From assembly GCA_902728285.1 (NCBI GenBank), contig CACVBU010000619.1:129611-193610 (forward strand): 64,000 nt of DNA. Direction: 5' to 3'. Position numbers and translations under genes: made by a program. Below are positions 48,201 through 56,492 of the stretch, piece after piece. The stretch comes from Clytia hemisphaerica (taxonomy: Eukaryota; Cnidaria; Hydrozoa; Leptothecata; Clytiidae). Below the pieces are notes generated by a model. It ran no database searches and was not told where the DNA came from. It was given only the letters and a program-made list of their open reading frames with translations. How positions within the stretch are numbered: position 1 is the stretch's first letter; each line of letters begins with the position of its first letter.

Positions 48201-51200
48201 TCGGAAAATATACTGAACCCGTACTGATTGTGTGATAGATTTATTATGTGATTGTTCGACGTTCTTCAAACGATAAAGAAAATGAGGCGAATTCAAAATG
48301 GTGGGAACCGGTCTAGTTTCAACTATGACTATTACGTTATGAATAGAAAGTAATTTTGATAAAATCCACTGGGAGTTAATCACCATGGAAATAATTTCAA
48401 AACGAGGCAAGTGATGTCCGTGACGTAATTCATGAAAAGGTCTATACGATACACCTTCTCACTTATGTTCTTTAATCTTTTTTTCCAACAGCCAAAAGAT
48501 GAGAATGAAGTTCAGCTGGCCATGCCATCACCAAGTGATCTGAACAATTCTGTTTTCACCGAAGATTCCATCAACGAGGAATTCATCTCTTCTGTCGAAC
48601 AAGAACAAACATTTAATGAAAAACCTGAAGGTAATCTCAATTATTCCTCTTTATATTCATGGCGTTCTACAATCATGGTCAAAATCTATTCAGAATTTTA
48701 GCTTATTTCCTCGTTTTTCAAAATTTGGAGTTCGGACAAGAAAGTCGCTTTTGGGCTTATTGATAAATTTATTCGAGTATTTCAATTCGGGGGAGGTGTT
48801 TATAGACTTCCAGGCTATATTCTGAGCCCTATTGGACCATTCTTGAACTTTTGCATCCTAAGATCCTAAGCTCCTAAGTTTCAAGTCTAGCGTTAAGACT
48901 CTACCCTTCCAACCTAATTTAGAGCGCTTCCAAATCGTTTGTGGTTATAAGATTTCTTAGGAATTTCCCTATTTTCTCAAATATTATGACCATGATTGTA
49001 CAAGAAGAAAGCCATTCTTGAATTTTATAATATATAACTTTGCTTAATCTCAAGTGATTAATCATTAATAATTGGTTAATTTTGATTGGTTTTTCTGCTT
49101 CGAAACCGAAAAGAGTAGGCGTTTTTTGGGCATATTACTTTCCTAAATTATTTTGTCCCAAGCAGAACACGTTTTTTTATAAGAATGTTTTTTTATTTCA
49201 TTTCATGCGGGTGGGTCGCAGGATGGCAAATGCTACGTGTTGCGCGGGCTTGGATGGACGGGTATTTTCAACCCATTTGTCCCTTCAAATTGAAACGATT
49301 AAAGATTATGGATTTATTGAAAAATCTTTTCATTATATCGTTTGCTTGTAATTTACATGCGAATCGAGAAAGGGGTCTACAATCAGTTCCAAAATACTTG
49401 GCACAAAAGAGAAATTCCTCACGAAATTTTATAACCACAAACAATTTGGAAGGGTAGAGTTTTAACTCCGAGTTTTAACGCTAGACTTAAGACCGTAGGA
49501 TCTGAGGATCCAAAAGTTCAAAAATGGTAGGGCTTGAAATATAGCCTAGAAACCAATAAATCCCTCCCAGATCGAAATATTCGATGAAATCAAGTTGAAG
49601 GCCCGAAGTTGACATTCTCGCTCGAACTTGAATTTTCCAAAAATGTTAATCAATTTGCTATGCAAGTTTTTTATTGCGTAAACTTTTCCCTCCAGAATTG
49701 AAAAAAAATTATTGCCTTGTGTACAATAATAATACCCTTTCTCGTGGAAATTTCGATGACGTCAACAATATACACAAAAATAAATAGCTTGATGGGCATA
49801 AATAAAAAAATGTAGTGTTTCCGGAATGTGGGTGAAGGAATAAAGCTCTCATGCGGCCGGTTAGAAAATTTTTTTTGTTGCTATTTTTGATCATTGAAAT
49901 AGAACTTTAAAGATAACTTTTATGTACAAACAGTATGAAGTAAGCCCTGAATACTAATATATCAACTACTAACGAATAAAACTTGATTTACAAGCGGGAA
50001 TATCTAACCAAAAGACGTTTGATAGCTGGAACGGTCAACTTGATTTTCTAGATGAACCATATAGATGAACCCATAGTCTGCGGCCGGGTCAGAAAACTTT
50101 TCTTTTTCAACAGGCTGGTTTCCGGAAACACTACATTTTTTTATTTTCGCCTTAGCAGACAATTTTAAAGCGGGCGCCGTTTTTTGGGCTGATTCACATT
50201 CCTTACAACAGAAAAAATCAGAAGATGCTAGCAGCCTACCAAAAGCTAAACTTTTTTCATTTCTTGATCATTGAAGAATTTCCTTCAGCTTTAATTTATT
50301 CATGAATTGCTTTTCATTGACAAAACTTATCCATAGTGTCTATGACTCCCATGAATAATTCAACTGAATTTACTCGATCAATGAAACTGCTCTGCGCATT
50401 TCCAAACATGACATCACCACAAGTAGAACACTTATTAAAACTGTTTTGATAACTCCCTCTTAACTCTCAAATTCTATATCTGTAGAATAATAATTACGGA
50501 AGCTCAGCTTCTATTCTACCCAACGTCTGAGAATAATTGTAAAAGGATGATATGAAATGCAAAGGATGATCGGAATTGCAAATGGTAAATCGTGTATAAA
50601 TACAACACATCAAGACGTTGGGTGGAAAATTGAATATAATATGTAAAGTATATAGAGTGTACCCATTGGTTGTTTTAGAATACCATACTAATTGCGTTCG
50701 GATAACACTTAGCCTGTACCAACCCTCCGCCACGGGCGTTTTTTATATTTTGAAAAAAAACTTGCCTTAGGTCGAACTTATCTTTTCAGTCAGCGAAGAA
50801 GAGTCTGGTTCAGGCTAAATAACACCTTGATTCTACAAAGCAGATTTGGATAAGCCACGAGGAATTTCAGGGTTAAAAGTGTTGCTACGGATAATTATCA
50901 AAATGCTTCATATAGCAGTGATACTTATCTGATATTCCGATGGCGGATTGGCGGCTAAAGGATAAAGCTCTAAATGAGCGGGTCAATTTCCCATCGGAGA
51001 GGAATAACAGTCGGCCTTTGATATGCTGCATCCTAAGCCGGGTTTAACTACCCTTGCGCTTAAACCTGAAAATATATAGCGGTTCGACCCCCCCCCCCCA
51101 ATCCCCGAAAACGAGGGCTGGGTTACCGCTGCAAAATCCTTGACGTGGTCTTGCAAAGTCCCGTAATCTAAACCTTCGAGATGTGGAAAATTTTCCCGAC

Positions 51201-54200
51201 CTTCAGAGCTTTAGGCGTGTCGGATGAAAATTTCTACATCTGGGTGCCAGATAACAATGATAATCATTCGAGTATATTTCATTGTTAGTTTGACCGAAAA
51301 AGTAGCCAAGTTTACACAAAAGTACAATTAGTAATCGATAATTTTCTTTTCCTTATCCAGTATTTGACGATGAGAACATCGATGGATCGCGACGTCCTTC
51401 AACGACGTCAAGCCGTCGCTCTATCGCCTCGAAGATCGAAACAATATCATCAACGAAATGGAGAAAAGCACCGGGTCGCAAAACTCTGATCGTCCGCTCA
51501 CTGATCCAGATGAAAGTCAAGAGGTAAATTTGAATTACAGTTAAACTTTTTAAATTGAACTTTCACTCGAATACCACAACTCGAAAAAACTTGAAAAAAG
51601 ATGCCTTCCCCATGCTTTTTCGAATCATATTGTAGAGGCACTGATATGATCATCATTTGTCTTGATTTCAATTTCATTCCACATTTGGAAAAAAGGAAGG
51701 CTTGCATATTCTTAAGCACTTCTAAGAAATAGTCTCATTAGTTGATCGGATCTTTTTACGTCGGCCATAATTTAGCGCCAGTCCCTTTCACGCCGGACCT
51801 TTTTACGCCAAAGTTCAAATAGTTTCCACTTTTAGCCCTGCTCTCATTTAATCCGATTCTTTACGGCGGTCCTCATTATTCCCGTGACGAAAAAAATAAG
51901 GCCATTAAGTGTACGGTGTTTTGGGCGTAAGATTGTACCAAGATGCTTAGAAATCAGTGTTGGTTTATTCAAAACTGAACGACATTCAACAATTTTTTAC
52001 AAGAGCATCCAAAATTTTCGAAGCCTTTGGATGGTTTTAACTTTGTCAGTTTAATCTGAAAAAGCTAATTAAAATTCAGAAAACGCGTGTCAAACTAAAA
52101 ATCAAAAACATTCAAACTGAGCGAGAAATCATTTTCACCAACTTAACGCAACAAGGACAAAAGTTGAAAACCAACAAAACAAAACAGCGACAAACCTTAA
52201 AACCACAACAATAACAAAAATAAAAACAAAACCAAAAAGTAACAACCCACAAAAAAACAATCTTACAATAGACAAACAATCAATATAAATCTACAAATTT
52301 AGCGGAGAGAAAACCGGTAAGTGAATTTAAAGAAAGTTGAGAAATAAATGGAAAGCGGATAGATGAAGACCAAAGTCTGGCATCAGGTGTGGCCATGAGT
52401 AAGCTTGCCCTGCTACTCTAGAGTCACCCGTCATCTAACGAAAGGTTAGAAAGTGTTGCAATCACAATCTAGAAAAGAAAAGATTTAGAAAGAAAGACGC
52501 ATAATCGAAAAGTTTGAAAAGTTGGCCCAGAGCCCGGTTCGGCGTGCCGTGTCCGAGTGGCCGTACGAAAGGAAGAGAAGAAGGAAATGAGGACTTCAAA
52601 CAAAAAACACACAAATTTATATCAATACGCGTGAACTTCTTTAACCAAATTTTTTTACTAATGTGAGTTGCTAATTCACATATCCTGCAAACAAGTGGAG
52701 CGCTACCAACCACTAGACTTTCTAATAAGTTCAAACGAGACATTCACAATTTTCAAACTAAAAATGTTAAAATAAAAACGACAAATCCGATAAATGTTTT
52801 AGATGATGATGATAATTAAATAAAACTAGAGAAGACTTTCTAAGAATAGTGTTATATTGCTAGCAAGGGGATGGAATACCTGCTGGCGTCCATATATTTT
52901 TTTCAATGTCTTTTGTAAACGAAAGACTTTTCCGCCTTGTTTCAAAGCACGGTCCATTAAAACTCTACCCGCCAAGCTAAAATTTTCCAAAGATGAACTA
53001 ACCCGTGCTATCCGGATGATTTCAGCACCAAAACAAGAGTAAAACATGGTTGAAGGCAAATTACTAGTGCAAAAAGGAAGACGTACAATCTCAAAGGAAA
53101 AACTGTCCCTTTTATCAAAAAGTCTAACATCTAGACGACCGTTGATGTTTCTCAATTCAATGTCTAAAAAAGTAATTCGATCACCAGAACTTTCAAGATT
53201 TAATTTTAATTCTGGAGGATAAATTGACTCAAAATTTTCCAAGAAGAGATTGTTATCGTTGATGGTAAGAAGGTCATCTATAAAACGAAATGTGTTGCTA
53301 AATCGTCTGGCTTTTTGAAGCCTAAAAATATTTTTGAATTATTTTTTTTCTCACTATTTTGTGATTATGATATGCTGTAATTTCCTAAGAAATTAGGCGT
53401 TTTAGAGTCTGTAAAACCATAAATTGTTCTTAACTTGTTCTTGATATTTTGGTCATGGAAACCTTATGTTCTTATTTAGCTTGTTCCTGTAATTAATGAG
53501 TGTATTCATCAACGCAGATGTACCCAAAAATACACAAAAAAAATCGGCCACTAATAATTTAAAATATTTCTTCTTGTTTCATAGAATACCATCCACAACA
53601 GTGACACCGAGGCTGATCGTCAAATACCAAGACGTCGCGCGGCCGTATCAAGCATTGTTGCGCGGAGGAACTGGCGCAAAGCATTAGATGATATCAAGAA
53701 GGCGCGCCAGAGTGGCATTTATTCTTCAGTCTCAGAGCAGACAGAAGAGGAATCAGCGCGTGAACGAGTGAAAAGTATTCTCCAGGGAGATCCCGATAAA
53801 CCGAAAAAGAAAATTCGACCAAAGTCTGATGGGGATGCTGTAAGTGTTTTCTCCATTTCTGAAGAAATATCGTTGATCTTTGTCTTTTCTGTGTCTTATT
53901 CATGATATGCACCACTGTAATGTCTTCTGACATTACGTCACAGAACCAATAGCTCATTGGTTGGAAGTGACGTAAAATCAGTCAATACGTCACTTTCAAC
54001 CAATCAGCTATTGTCTTTTCTGTGTCTTATATGTTGAAGAAAAGTTTTGAACTGAACTTGAAATGAATTATTGAGTTGTTGCTCTATATCTTGAATATGC
54101 ACGGGCAACTCTGTTCGAATCATATAGAAAAGTCACTTATCATAAGGGGTTTATGAAGGTTCTATTTTGTATGGAGGCTTCACTGTTGTTCATTGACGTA

Positions 54201-56492
54201 CTCTTAGGTTCCAAATAAACGGGGGGACCTTAATTGCCGGGGGGTCGGAAATTGTACTTCTGAAAACCCAAAAAAAAGGTAAATCAGGCTTTTTGGAGCA
54301 AAATAAGGGGACTTCTTTTTGCCAACTAAAAATATTCTTAAAAATTGATAAACGGGGGGGGGGGGTCCTAATAAGGTCTGGGGGTTTGGACAATTTTCGA
54401 AAAATTAACAAGCGGGGGGGGCGTTCATTTGAAGGCTAAGCGTATATAGTGGATACACTGTTAGCACAAAAGAAAATCTCAGATATGGATAAACGCATAG
54501 AATAATATATTTCTCGCTGTCTCTTCTCTCACAGTTATTCATGCAACATTCGGATAGCATAGACTTGCATTCAAGCTCACCGGAAGAGCGAAAGATTTCC
54601 AGTGTATCCCAGGGTGAAGATAGTGGTGGTGAAGATGCAGCCTTATCTCCATTTAAAAGAAGACCCGGTTTCCGGCAATCACCAAGGAACAGTCACCATC
54701 GAAGATCGTAAGGCTTTGTTTTTAATATTGGTCTTGCTTATTGATGATTAGCTATCAAGCAATCATTATCACGGATATCTTATATAAAAGACTAGATAGA
54801 ACTTTTCTGTACCGAGGAAGTTATGCATCATCTTTATAAGTACACGGTGCCGGCATTTTGATAGATAAGCGACCGTAGCATGAAGGTAGAGCATCCAGCT
54901 ACGGTGCGCAAGGTTGGGGGTTTGTTTGTCTGTTTAATTGACCAACCCGGAAAAAACCTTACAAAAACATCAAAAAGTTTTGGCTCATGTTGCGCGAAAG
55001 TAGAGACCGGCCTTAACTAACTAAAGTCTGTTAAGAACAGTGGTGGATTACGACGTCTTTCCACAGCGTCAAGACGTCGCTATATCTCTTCAGAAGTTTA
55101 TATTGGACGATGAAAAGGATCTGAGGCCGTCTATGTATATGGTGTTGTTTTTGTATAATTCTTAAAAATCTAGTTTAATAAGTTGTTGTTTGTCGATGTT
55201 GTTAGTTGATGTTGTGCTGCTTCCAATGATAAACCAATGAGCGTGGTAAGCATTTTTACGACAGGGAACTACCACTGTCAACCTCGTCTGTTGTCTTTTT
55301 GATGCTGTTTTTGCAACTCTTCAGATAATTAAGTGTCTTGCAAGCAAGTAGGAACGCAAAGACGGTTCTAATGAGAAAACTCCCTTTTCATTTTTTTCCA
55401 AGATGACATCAAATCCCCGCTAAAGTTATATCTAGATGATTTTTAGTCCAACCTAGAGATCTTGCCGTAACACTCGTCTCAACATTATTTGCTTGTGCAA
55501 ATAAACTTAGAGGTTTGTTTAAAAGTTAGGTTTAAATAAACTTAGAACTAAGAGGGCATATCAATAAATAAATAAGTAAGACAAGCAAACCAAGCTCATA
55601 AAATTGAATCAAATCCATAGATTTATAAAGCCCGAAGGGCTAGATGTCGTGCTTCGGCTGAAAAGTGTGCCGTGATTAAGTAGGAAATCCTAACCAGGTC
55701 ACGTGACATTACAATAGAATTTTAGAGTTTGATCAACCAGAAGCTTCACGGGTTTTCGAAAACAATAGCAACAATATTTTTTCCGATATTAGTTTTTTTT
55801 ACATGCAATGGCTTAAAGCACGACATCTAGCCCTTCGGGCTTTATAAATCTGTAATCAACTCAAGTGTCTTCTTCGTCTTATAGAAAATACAAATAGTGC
55901 ATATATTAAGTTTTGTTTGCCAGTACCAGTGATAGAATCAAAATGACAATCCTGGTAATTAGTCCGATTAACAGCTGTTTAATCCGTTTTCGGAACTTTG
56001 TTGGAAATTGGGTTATCTTATTGGTTTATTTGCTATAGTCGGAAAATCTTATAAAGTTTATAAAGTTTAATTACTGGTTTCTATATCAATCTTGCAATCT
56101 ATCTAAGGACATTTTCAAGTCGTTTTGTTTGAGCTAATTTAGCAATTTTGGATCTCTTAATTTCACCTCAGTGGGAGAGTGTTAGACAATAGAAGGGAGC
56201 TTATTTTGTATTAATCCAACCCTCCATCTTTGTGTCTTTTGATTTCACTTCTTGATGTGACCTTGCAGTAATATCATTAACATGTTTGCGAGAATAATAA
56301 ATTGATCGCAATGCTTGCTTTTTTGATGAACTTGTCTTAAATCTTTCCACACCGGACATTTTATTTACTCGTTTCTAGGTTTGGAAGTTTGTTTGAGAGG
56401 TTGTGAGTGACAATGGGTTTCATATTTACAGAGGCTTTTGGTTTTATTGATTTTTTATTTCAGCGAAACATCGTTCTCTAATTTGTTTGACG
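36275..56492 (+). CDS. UNC13: UNC13/Munc13 5' half (C2A domain and regulatory linker), continues past window
   Basis: UNC13 proteins prime secretory vesicles by opening syntaxin; the N-terminal C2A domain homodimerises or binds RIM. Supported exons: 36275-36299, 36890-36922, 38557-38674, 40335-about 40488, 41436-41566, 48492-48630, 51361-51523, 53585-53839, 54535-54707, and probably 56464-56492. The start MENNLVLIGVKKANTRF parallels the conserved MSLLCVGVKKAKF start of Munc13. Later exons give the GFFYDTDLGCVQIP strand pair and GPGTWHPVLQG, matching the C2A end (DT.VG.V.IPL, GPGEWL). A Trp-containing basic helix, ARRNWRKALDDIKKARQ, fits the Munc13 calmodulin-binding segment NWLRAFNKV. C1, C2B and MUN domains must lie beyond 64 kb. 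One C2A exon is unlocated and exon 51361-51523 has a frame conflict. Confidence 0.83.
36890..36922 (+). CDS. UNC13: UNC13 micro-exon, C2A first strand
   Basis: A 33-nt exon between CATTTTCAG and GTAAGT. Entered in phase 1 it reads (G)VKKANTRFQNA(G), the counterpart of VKKAKF in Munc13-1. The other open frame gives no recognisable product. Confidence 0.75.
37124..37211. mobile_element. Short hairpin MITE CTGGCACACAACGTTGTT
   Basis: CTGGCACACAACGTTGTT and AACAACGTTGTGTGCCAG are exact complements, 88 bp end to end, with AACGTTCATCTAACGTTAT inside. Relatives: 31,130-31,215 and 42,540-42,640. Confidence 0.7.
37519..37839. mobile_element. TTATCTG-end element, copy 1
   Basis: It runs from TTATCTGGCACCCAGATG to GGAATATCAGATAA. 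An inverted, similar copy is at 50,926-51,252 in the same gene. Inner text CCCAGCCCTCGTTTTCGGGG and GCCGCCAATCCGCCATC is shared. Confidence 0.7.
38286..38390 (+). repeat. C-rich 20-bp tandem array
   Basis: TTTTACCCCCGGGCAACGGG is repeated about five times, then decays through CCCCCGGACA units to about 38,490. It makes two long open frames rich in PGQ and PGNGFYPR that are repeat artefacts. It lies 60 nt before an UNC13 C2A exon. Confidence 0.8.
38557..38674 (+). CDS. UNC13: UNC13 C2A core exon
   Basis: The exon follows CTCTTTCAG and encodes KILDMRGSVIMKLMQSGFFY, then DTDLGCVQIPFADIIYASK, with donor GTAAGG. The pattern hydrophobic strand, polar turn, DT.(L/V)G.V.IP matches C2A of UNC13, including the DT and G positions. 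It is entered in phase 2, while the preceding identified exon ends in phase 1, which proves an unlisted exon of 3n+1 nt between them. Confidence 0.87.
38784..39025. repeat. Single arm of the 35.1-kb fold-back element
   Basis: It shares GTGATATCGTTTGCTTA, GACACGGATGTGGAGC and GACACTGTCCTGATATGAAA with that element. A 33-bp direct repeat (GAAGACCA..GTAGAAACCTT) stands on each side, at about 38,700 and 39,020. Confidence 0.6.
39076..39525 (-). pseudogene. Retrotransposon ORF1-like fragment
   Basis: A 149-codon frame with KYRVLGLQLGIKDIKIVNTQ, an RPIKVVFENEEDKNKVLRTI block and a Lys-rich tail. The pattern RP(I/L)KV.(F/L)E.E.DK..(V/I)LR is the RRM-like core of LINE ORF1 nucleic-acid-binding proteins. 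It lies on the same strand as, but downstream of, the endonuclease-end fragment at 39.6-40.1 kb, so the two are not in normal ORF1-ORF2 order. Confidence 0.55.
39627..40075 (-). pseudogene. Second retroelement C-terminal fragment
   Basis: The minus frame reads LYEHGSLTPMVFSATGAYGR, then MISEKRHSSYSETMSWITRK, then INFSLIKFIHVCFRGSRTVS. It aligns with EHGSFTPLVFSATGGMGRE and RKISFSLIS..MCIRGSRS of the 18.5-kb element but is clearly a different subfamily. Upstream parts are absent. It sits in an UNC13 intron. Confidence 0.72.
40335..40488 (+). CDS. UNC13: UNC13 C2A end exon (donor uncertain)
   Basis: It begins AGPGTWHPVLQGLRETDSEL, then FCDARFEF, matching the Munc13 order GPGEWL, D.EI.GT, LLDTRFEL. 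Two donors fit the phase of the next exon: 40474 (A|GTAGTA) and 40489 (G|GTTGTT); both are weak. Either leaves about 15-22 residues after RFEF that Munc13 lacks. A 23-bp tandem repeat begins right after the second donor and may have disturbed the original splice site. Confidence 0.75.
40500..40562 (+). repeat. 23-bp tandem repeat beside UNC13 exon
   Basis: TTGGTTAAGTTCACTAGAGC plus TTT is repeated nearly three times immediately after the C2A end exon. Confidence 0.85.
41228..41395. mobile_element. Palindromic MITE TAGACGATATCGGC
   Basis: TAGACGATATCGGCTTCACA and CAGATTTGACCTC at the left are exactly mirrored at the right; inner CTTTGCGCGGAAAA pairs with TTTTCCGCGCAAAG. 168 bp, 40 nt before an UNC13 exon. 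Confidence 0.8.
41436..41566 (+). CDS. UNC13: UNC13 exon, post-C2A helix
   Basis: It encodes (D)LSAAEERELSAKLSALNKVL and continues to GFSLAK, entered in phase 1 and leaving in phase 0. It aligns with the Munc13 helix LDIPEEEARYWAKKLEQLN just after C2A. The acceptor TTCTTTTAG and donor GTAGGC are good. Confidence 0.85.
41830..42090 (-). repeat. tRNA-derived SINE
   Basis: On the minus strand the head GCGACCGTAGTGAAGTGGCA, GAGCATCCGGCTACGGTGCG has an A-box-like TGGCAGAGCATCCGG (42,059-42,073) and a B-box-like GGTTCAACCC (42,029-42,038). A non-tRNA body follows. A head fragment of the same family is at 54,868-54,925. Confidence 0.7.
42948..43873 (-). CDS. PAN/Apple plus fibrinogen-related domain protein, large exon (antisense in UNC13 intron)
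   Basis: The minus frame is open from an acceptor at 43874 (TACTAAT branch-like box, pyrimidine run, TTATAG) to the stop at 42948. It first reads ACRYFRPEPYKIFDF, then CQLFCQQHKTECFSINFE, a PAN/Apple-type Cys pattern, then C.ECYEIGFKKSGVY and YCNMDSIGGPWLVIQQRG, a fibrinogen-related domain. The Ca2+-site and Cys region DKDFVVDKNCAANRQCGWWF is present. The end (ANTKWNTFLPLDFFT) lacks the usual terminal YSLK..EMKIRP strand, so the C-terminus is truncated or continues by splicing I could not place. The 5' exon with signal peptide was not found. Such proteins are secreted lectin-like or recognition molecules. An apparent TTG/Met start at 43757 is not the real start. Confidence 0.85.
43875..43912 (+). 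promoter_or_regulatory. TATA box plus initiator-like core promoter, overlapping an antisense splice acceptor
   Basis: GCGCTATAAAAGGG has TATAAAA at 43875-43881; TCATCT and TCATTG initiator-like sites follow at 43902-43912, 21-32 nt downstream. On the minus strand the same bases read CCCTTTTATAG, the acceptor of the fibrinogen-domain exon. Either reading fits; both may be used. Confidence 0.35.
44086..44143 (+). CDS. Possible small first exon, unknown product
   Basis: ATG opens MNETEEGTKRKRMKKALQYG, a charged leader, with donor G|GTAAGA at 44144. It lies 180 nt after the TATA-like site on the same strand. No partner exon in the right phase was found: the next acceptor-led frame at 44933 needs another phase. 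Not recognised. Confidence 0.22.
44930..46230 (+). repeat. Cluster of diverged local repeats with short open frames
   Basis: Related units recur. 44,930-45,120 encodes LKLVNEENRDVDGIVDRLAE; 45,160-45,290 encodes LKLVKGESREVDGIVDWL. 45,313-45,400 and 45,461-45,540 share GGCGTTAGAACGA and TTTACRCCAGGTTTT. 45,611-45,805 (LIGWWTGSYLFVPIASAVQ) matches the broken 46,060-46,200 (GATCGGTCAGCGGACCGGATC against GATCGGTTGGTGGACCGGATC, offset). Intact and decayed copies alternate, which suggests repeated duplication of a coding exon or of a small gene. No family recognised. Confidence 0.5.
46294..46503 (+). other. Unrecognised charged open frame
   Basis: A 69-codon frame, with Lys/Glu-rich start (KVEENERRDDIIRKRQKN) and Ser/Asp-rich end, just after the local repeat cluster. 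It has no ATG at its beginning and no recognised domain. It may be an exon of the same unknown gene or chance. Confidence 0.2.
46510..48480. other. UNC13 intron part, little seen
   Basis: AT-rich. One segment at 47,528-47,600 (TCGATGTTCTACTAATTCGA) repeats 42,700-42,760 (TCGATGTTCTACTATTCGA) in direct orientation, so the fibrinogen-domain exon lies between a 5-kb-spaced repeat pair. No exon recognised. Confidence 0.4.
48492..48630 (+). CDS. UNC13: UNC13 acidic linker exon
   Basis: It follows TTTTTTTCCAACAG and reads PKDENEVQLAMPSPSDLNNS and on to NEKPE plus G, with donor GTAATC. It is rich in Asp, Glu and Ser, like the disordered acidic region after C2A in long Munc13 isoforms. Linker sequence is not conserved; assignment rests on phase continuity and strand. 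Confidence 0.75.
48773..49587. mobile_element. Fold-back element in UNC13 intron
   Basis: CGAGTATTTCAATTCGGGGG, CCAGGCTATATTC, AGCGTTAAGACTCTACCCTT at the left are mirrored by GGGTAGAGTTTTAACT, GAAATATAGCCT and CGAAATATTCGATG at the right. About 0.8 kb. Confidence 0.6.
49795..50151. mobile_element. Second copy of the TTTCCGGAAA fold-back element
   Basis: GGCATAAATAAAAAAATGTA and GTGTTTCCGGAATGTGGGTG at the left, CTGGTTTCCGGAAACACTAC and TTTTATTTTCGCC at the right; GCGGCCGG in both arms. 357 bp, in an UNC13 intron. Confidence 0.65.
50926..51252. mobile_element. TTATCTG-end element, copy 2, inverted
   Basis: The complement of 37,519-37,839 with scattered differences. It ends 108 nt before the UNC13 exon that has the frame conflict. 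Confidence 0.7.
51361..51523 (+). CDS. UNC13: UNC13 linker exon with reading-frame conflict
   Basis: Splice sites are strong (CCTTATCCAG and GAG|GTAAAT). Entered in the required phase it reads VFDDENIDGSRRPSTTSSRR, then SIASK. Leaving in the phase needed by the next exon it reads LEDRNNIINEMEKSTGSQNS, then DRPLTDPDESQE. The two frames differ by one base (163 nt present, 164 expected), and the switch falls near 51420-51440. Causes could be a base missing from the assembly, a real frameshift allele, or use of a weak internal donor. Confidence 0.7.
52826..53325 (-). pseudogene. Reverse transcriptase fragment, Penelope-like type
   Basis: On the minus strand FRFIDDLLTINDNN (FxDD catalytic box, about 53,255-53,300) continues into FESIYPPELKLNLESSGDRI, then TFLDIELRNINGRLDVRLFD, KRDSFSFEIVRLPFCTSNLP and a terminal helix KTLKKIYGRQQ. 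The FLDI/ LFDKRD / SN.P order is that of a widespread animal RT group I associate with Penelope-like elements. The 5' part is missing. It lies in an UNC13 intron 260 nt before a coding exon. Confidence 0.65.
53585..53839 (+). CDS. UNC13: UNC13 exon with Trp-basic (calmodulin-binding-like) helix
   Basis: 85 codons in phase 0, beginning NTIHNSDTEADRQIPRRRAA. The segment VARRNWRKALDDIKKARQSG resembles the Munc13-1 amphipathic helix around NWLRAFNKVRMQL that binds Ca2+/calmodulin and tunes short-term plasticity. A charged tail rich in Lys and Glu follows. The other two frames have stops. Calmodulin binding here is inferred from the Trp, hydrophobic and basic spacing. Confidence 0.83.
53900..54011. 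mobile_element. MITE TGCACCA family, copy 4, right end missing
   Basis: The left half and centre match copies 1 and 2 (CATTGGTTGGAAGTGACGTA, ATACGTCACTTTCAACCAAT) but the right end stops at CAATCAGCTA. It sits 60 nt after an UNC13 exon, between two copies of a 20-bp direct repeat. Confidence 0.8.
54535..54707 (+). CDS. UNC13: UNC13 Ser-rich linker exon
   Basis: Acceptor CTCTCACAG, phase 0; it reads LFMQHSDSIDLHSSSPEERK and on to NSHHRRS, ending in phase 2 at donor GTAAGG. It has many Ser/Glu and SP sites (SSPEE, LSPFK, QSPR), as expected for a phosphorylated disordered linker. Confidence 0.8.
54868..54925 (+). repeat. SINE head fragment
   Basis: GCGACCGTAGCATGAAGGTA, GAGCATCCAGCTACGGTGCG matches the 42-kb SINE head; its B box has decayed to AGGTTGGGGGTTTG. 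Confidence 0.6.
55030..55115 (+). pseudogene. Relic duplicate of the UNC13 51361 exon
   Basis: The stretch reads GGLRRLSTASRRRYISSEV, and its DNA aligns with 51378-51445 of the upstream UNC13 exon (GGATCGCGACGTCCTTC against GGATTACGACGTCTTTC). It ends in TGA soon after. No acceptor is visible beside it. It looks like a dead copy of the exon 3.6 kb downstream, and its frame supports the SRRxST reading as the coding frame of the live exon. Confidence 0.6.
55619..55851. mobile_element. MITE AGATTTATAAAGCCCGAAGG
   Basis: AGATTTATAAAGCCCGAAGG, GCTAGATGTCGTGCTT at the left is mirrored exactly at the right. 233 bp. A relic end with AAAGCCCGAAGGTCTAGA is at 4,007 in a DCP2 intron. Confidence 0.75.
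56464..56492 (+). CDS. UNC13: Probable small UNC13 exon
   Basis: After TTTTATTTCAG the required phase gives (S)ETSFSNLFDG, with a possible donor GTATCG at 56493. If that donor is not used, the frame stays open to TGA at about 56582, which would truncate the protein before C1 and MUN. The splice reading is therefore preferred. Supported by phase only. Confidence 0.45.

Noticed and set aside
49082-49457. Two overlapping about 90-codon frames
   Set aside because: Both are inside the 48,773-49,587 fold-back element and have no recognised features.
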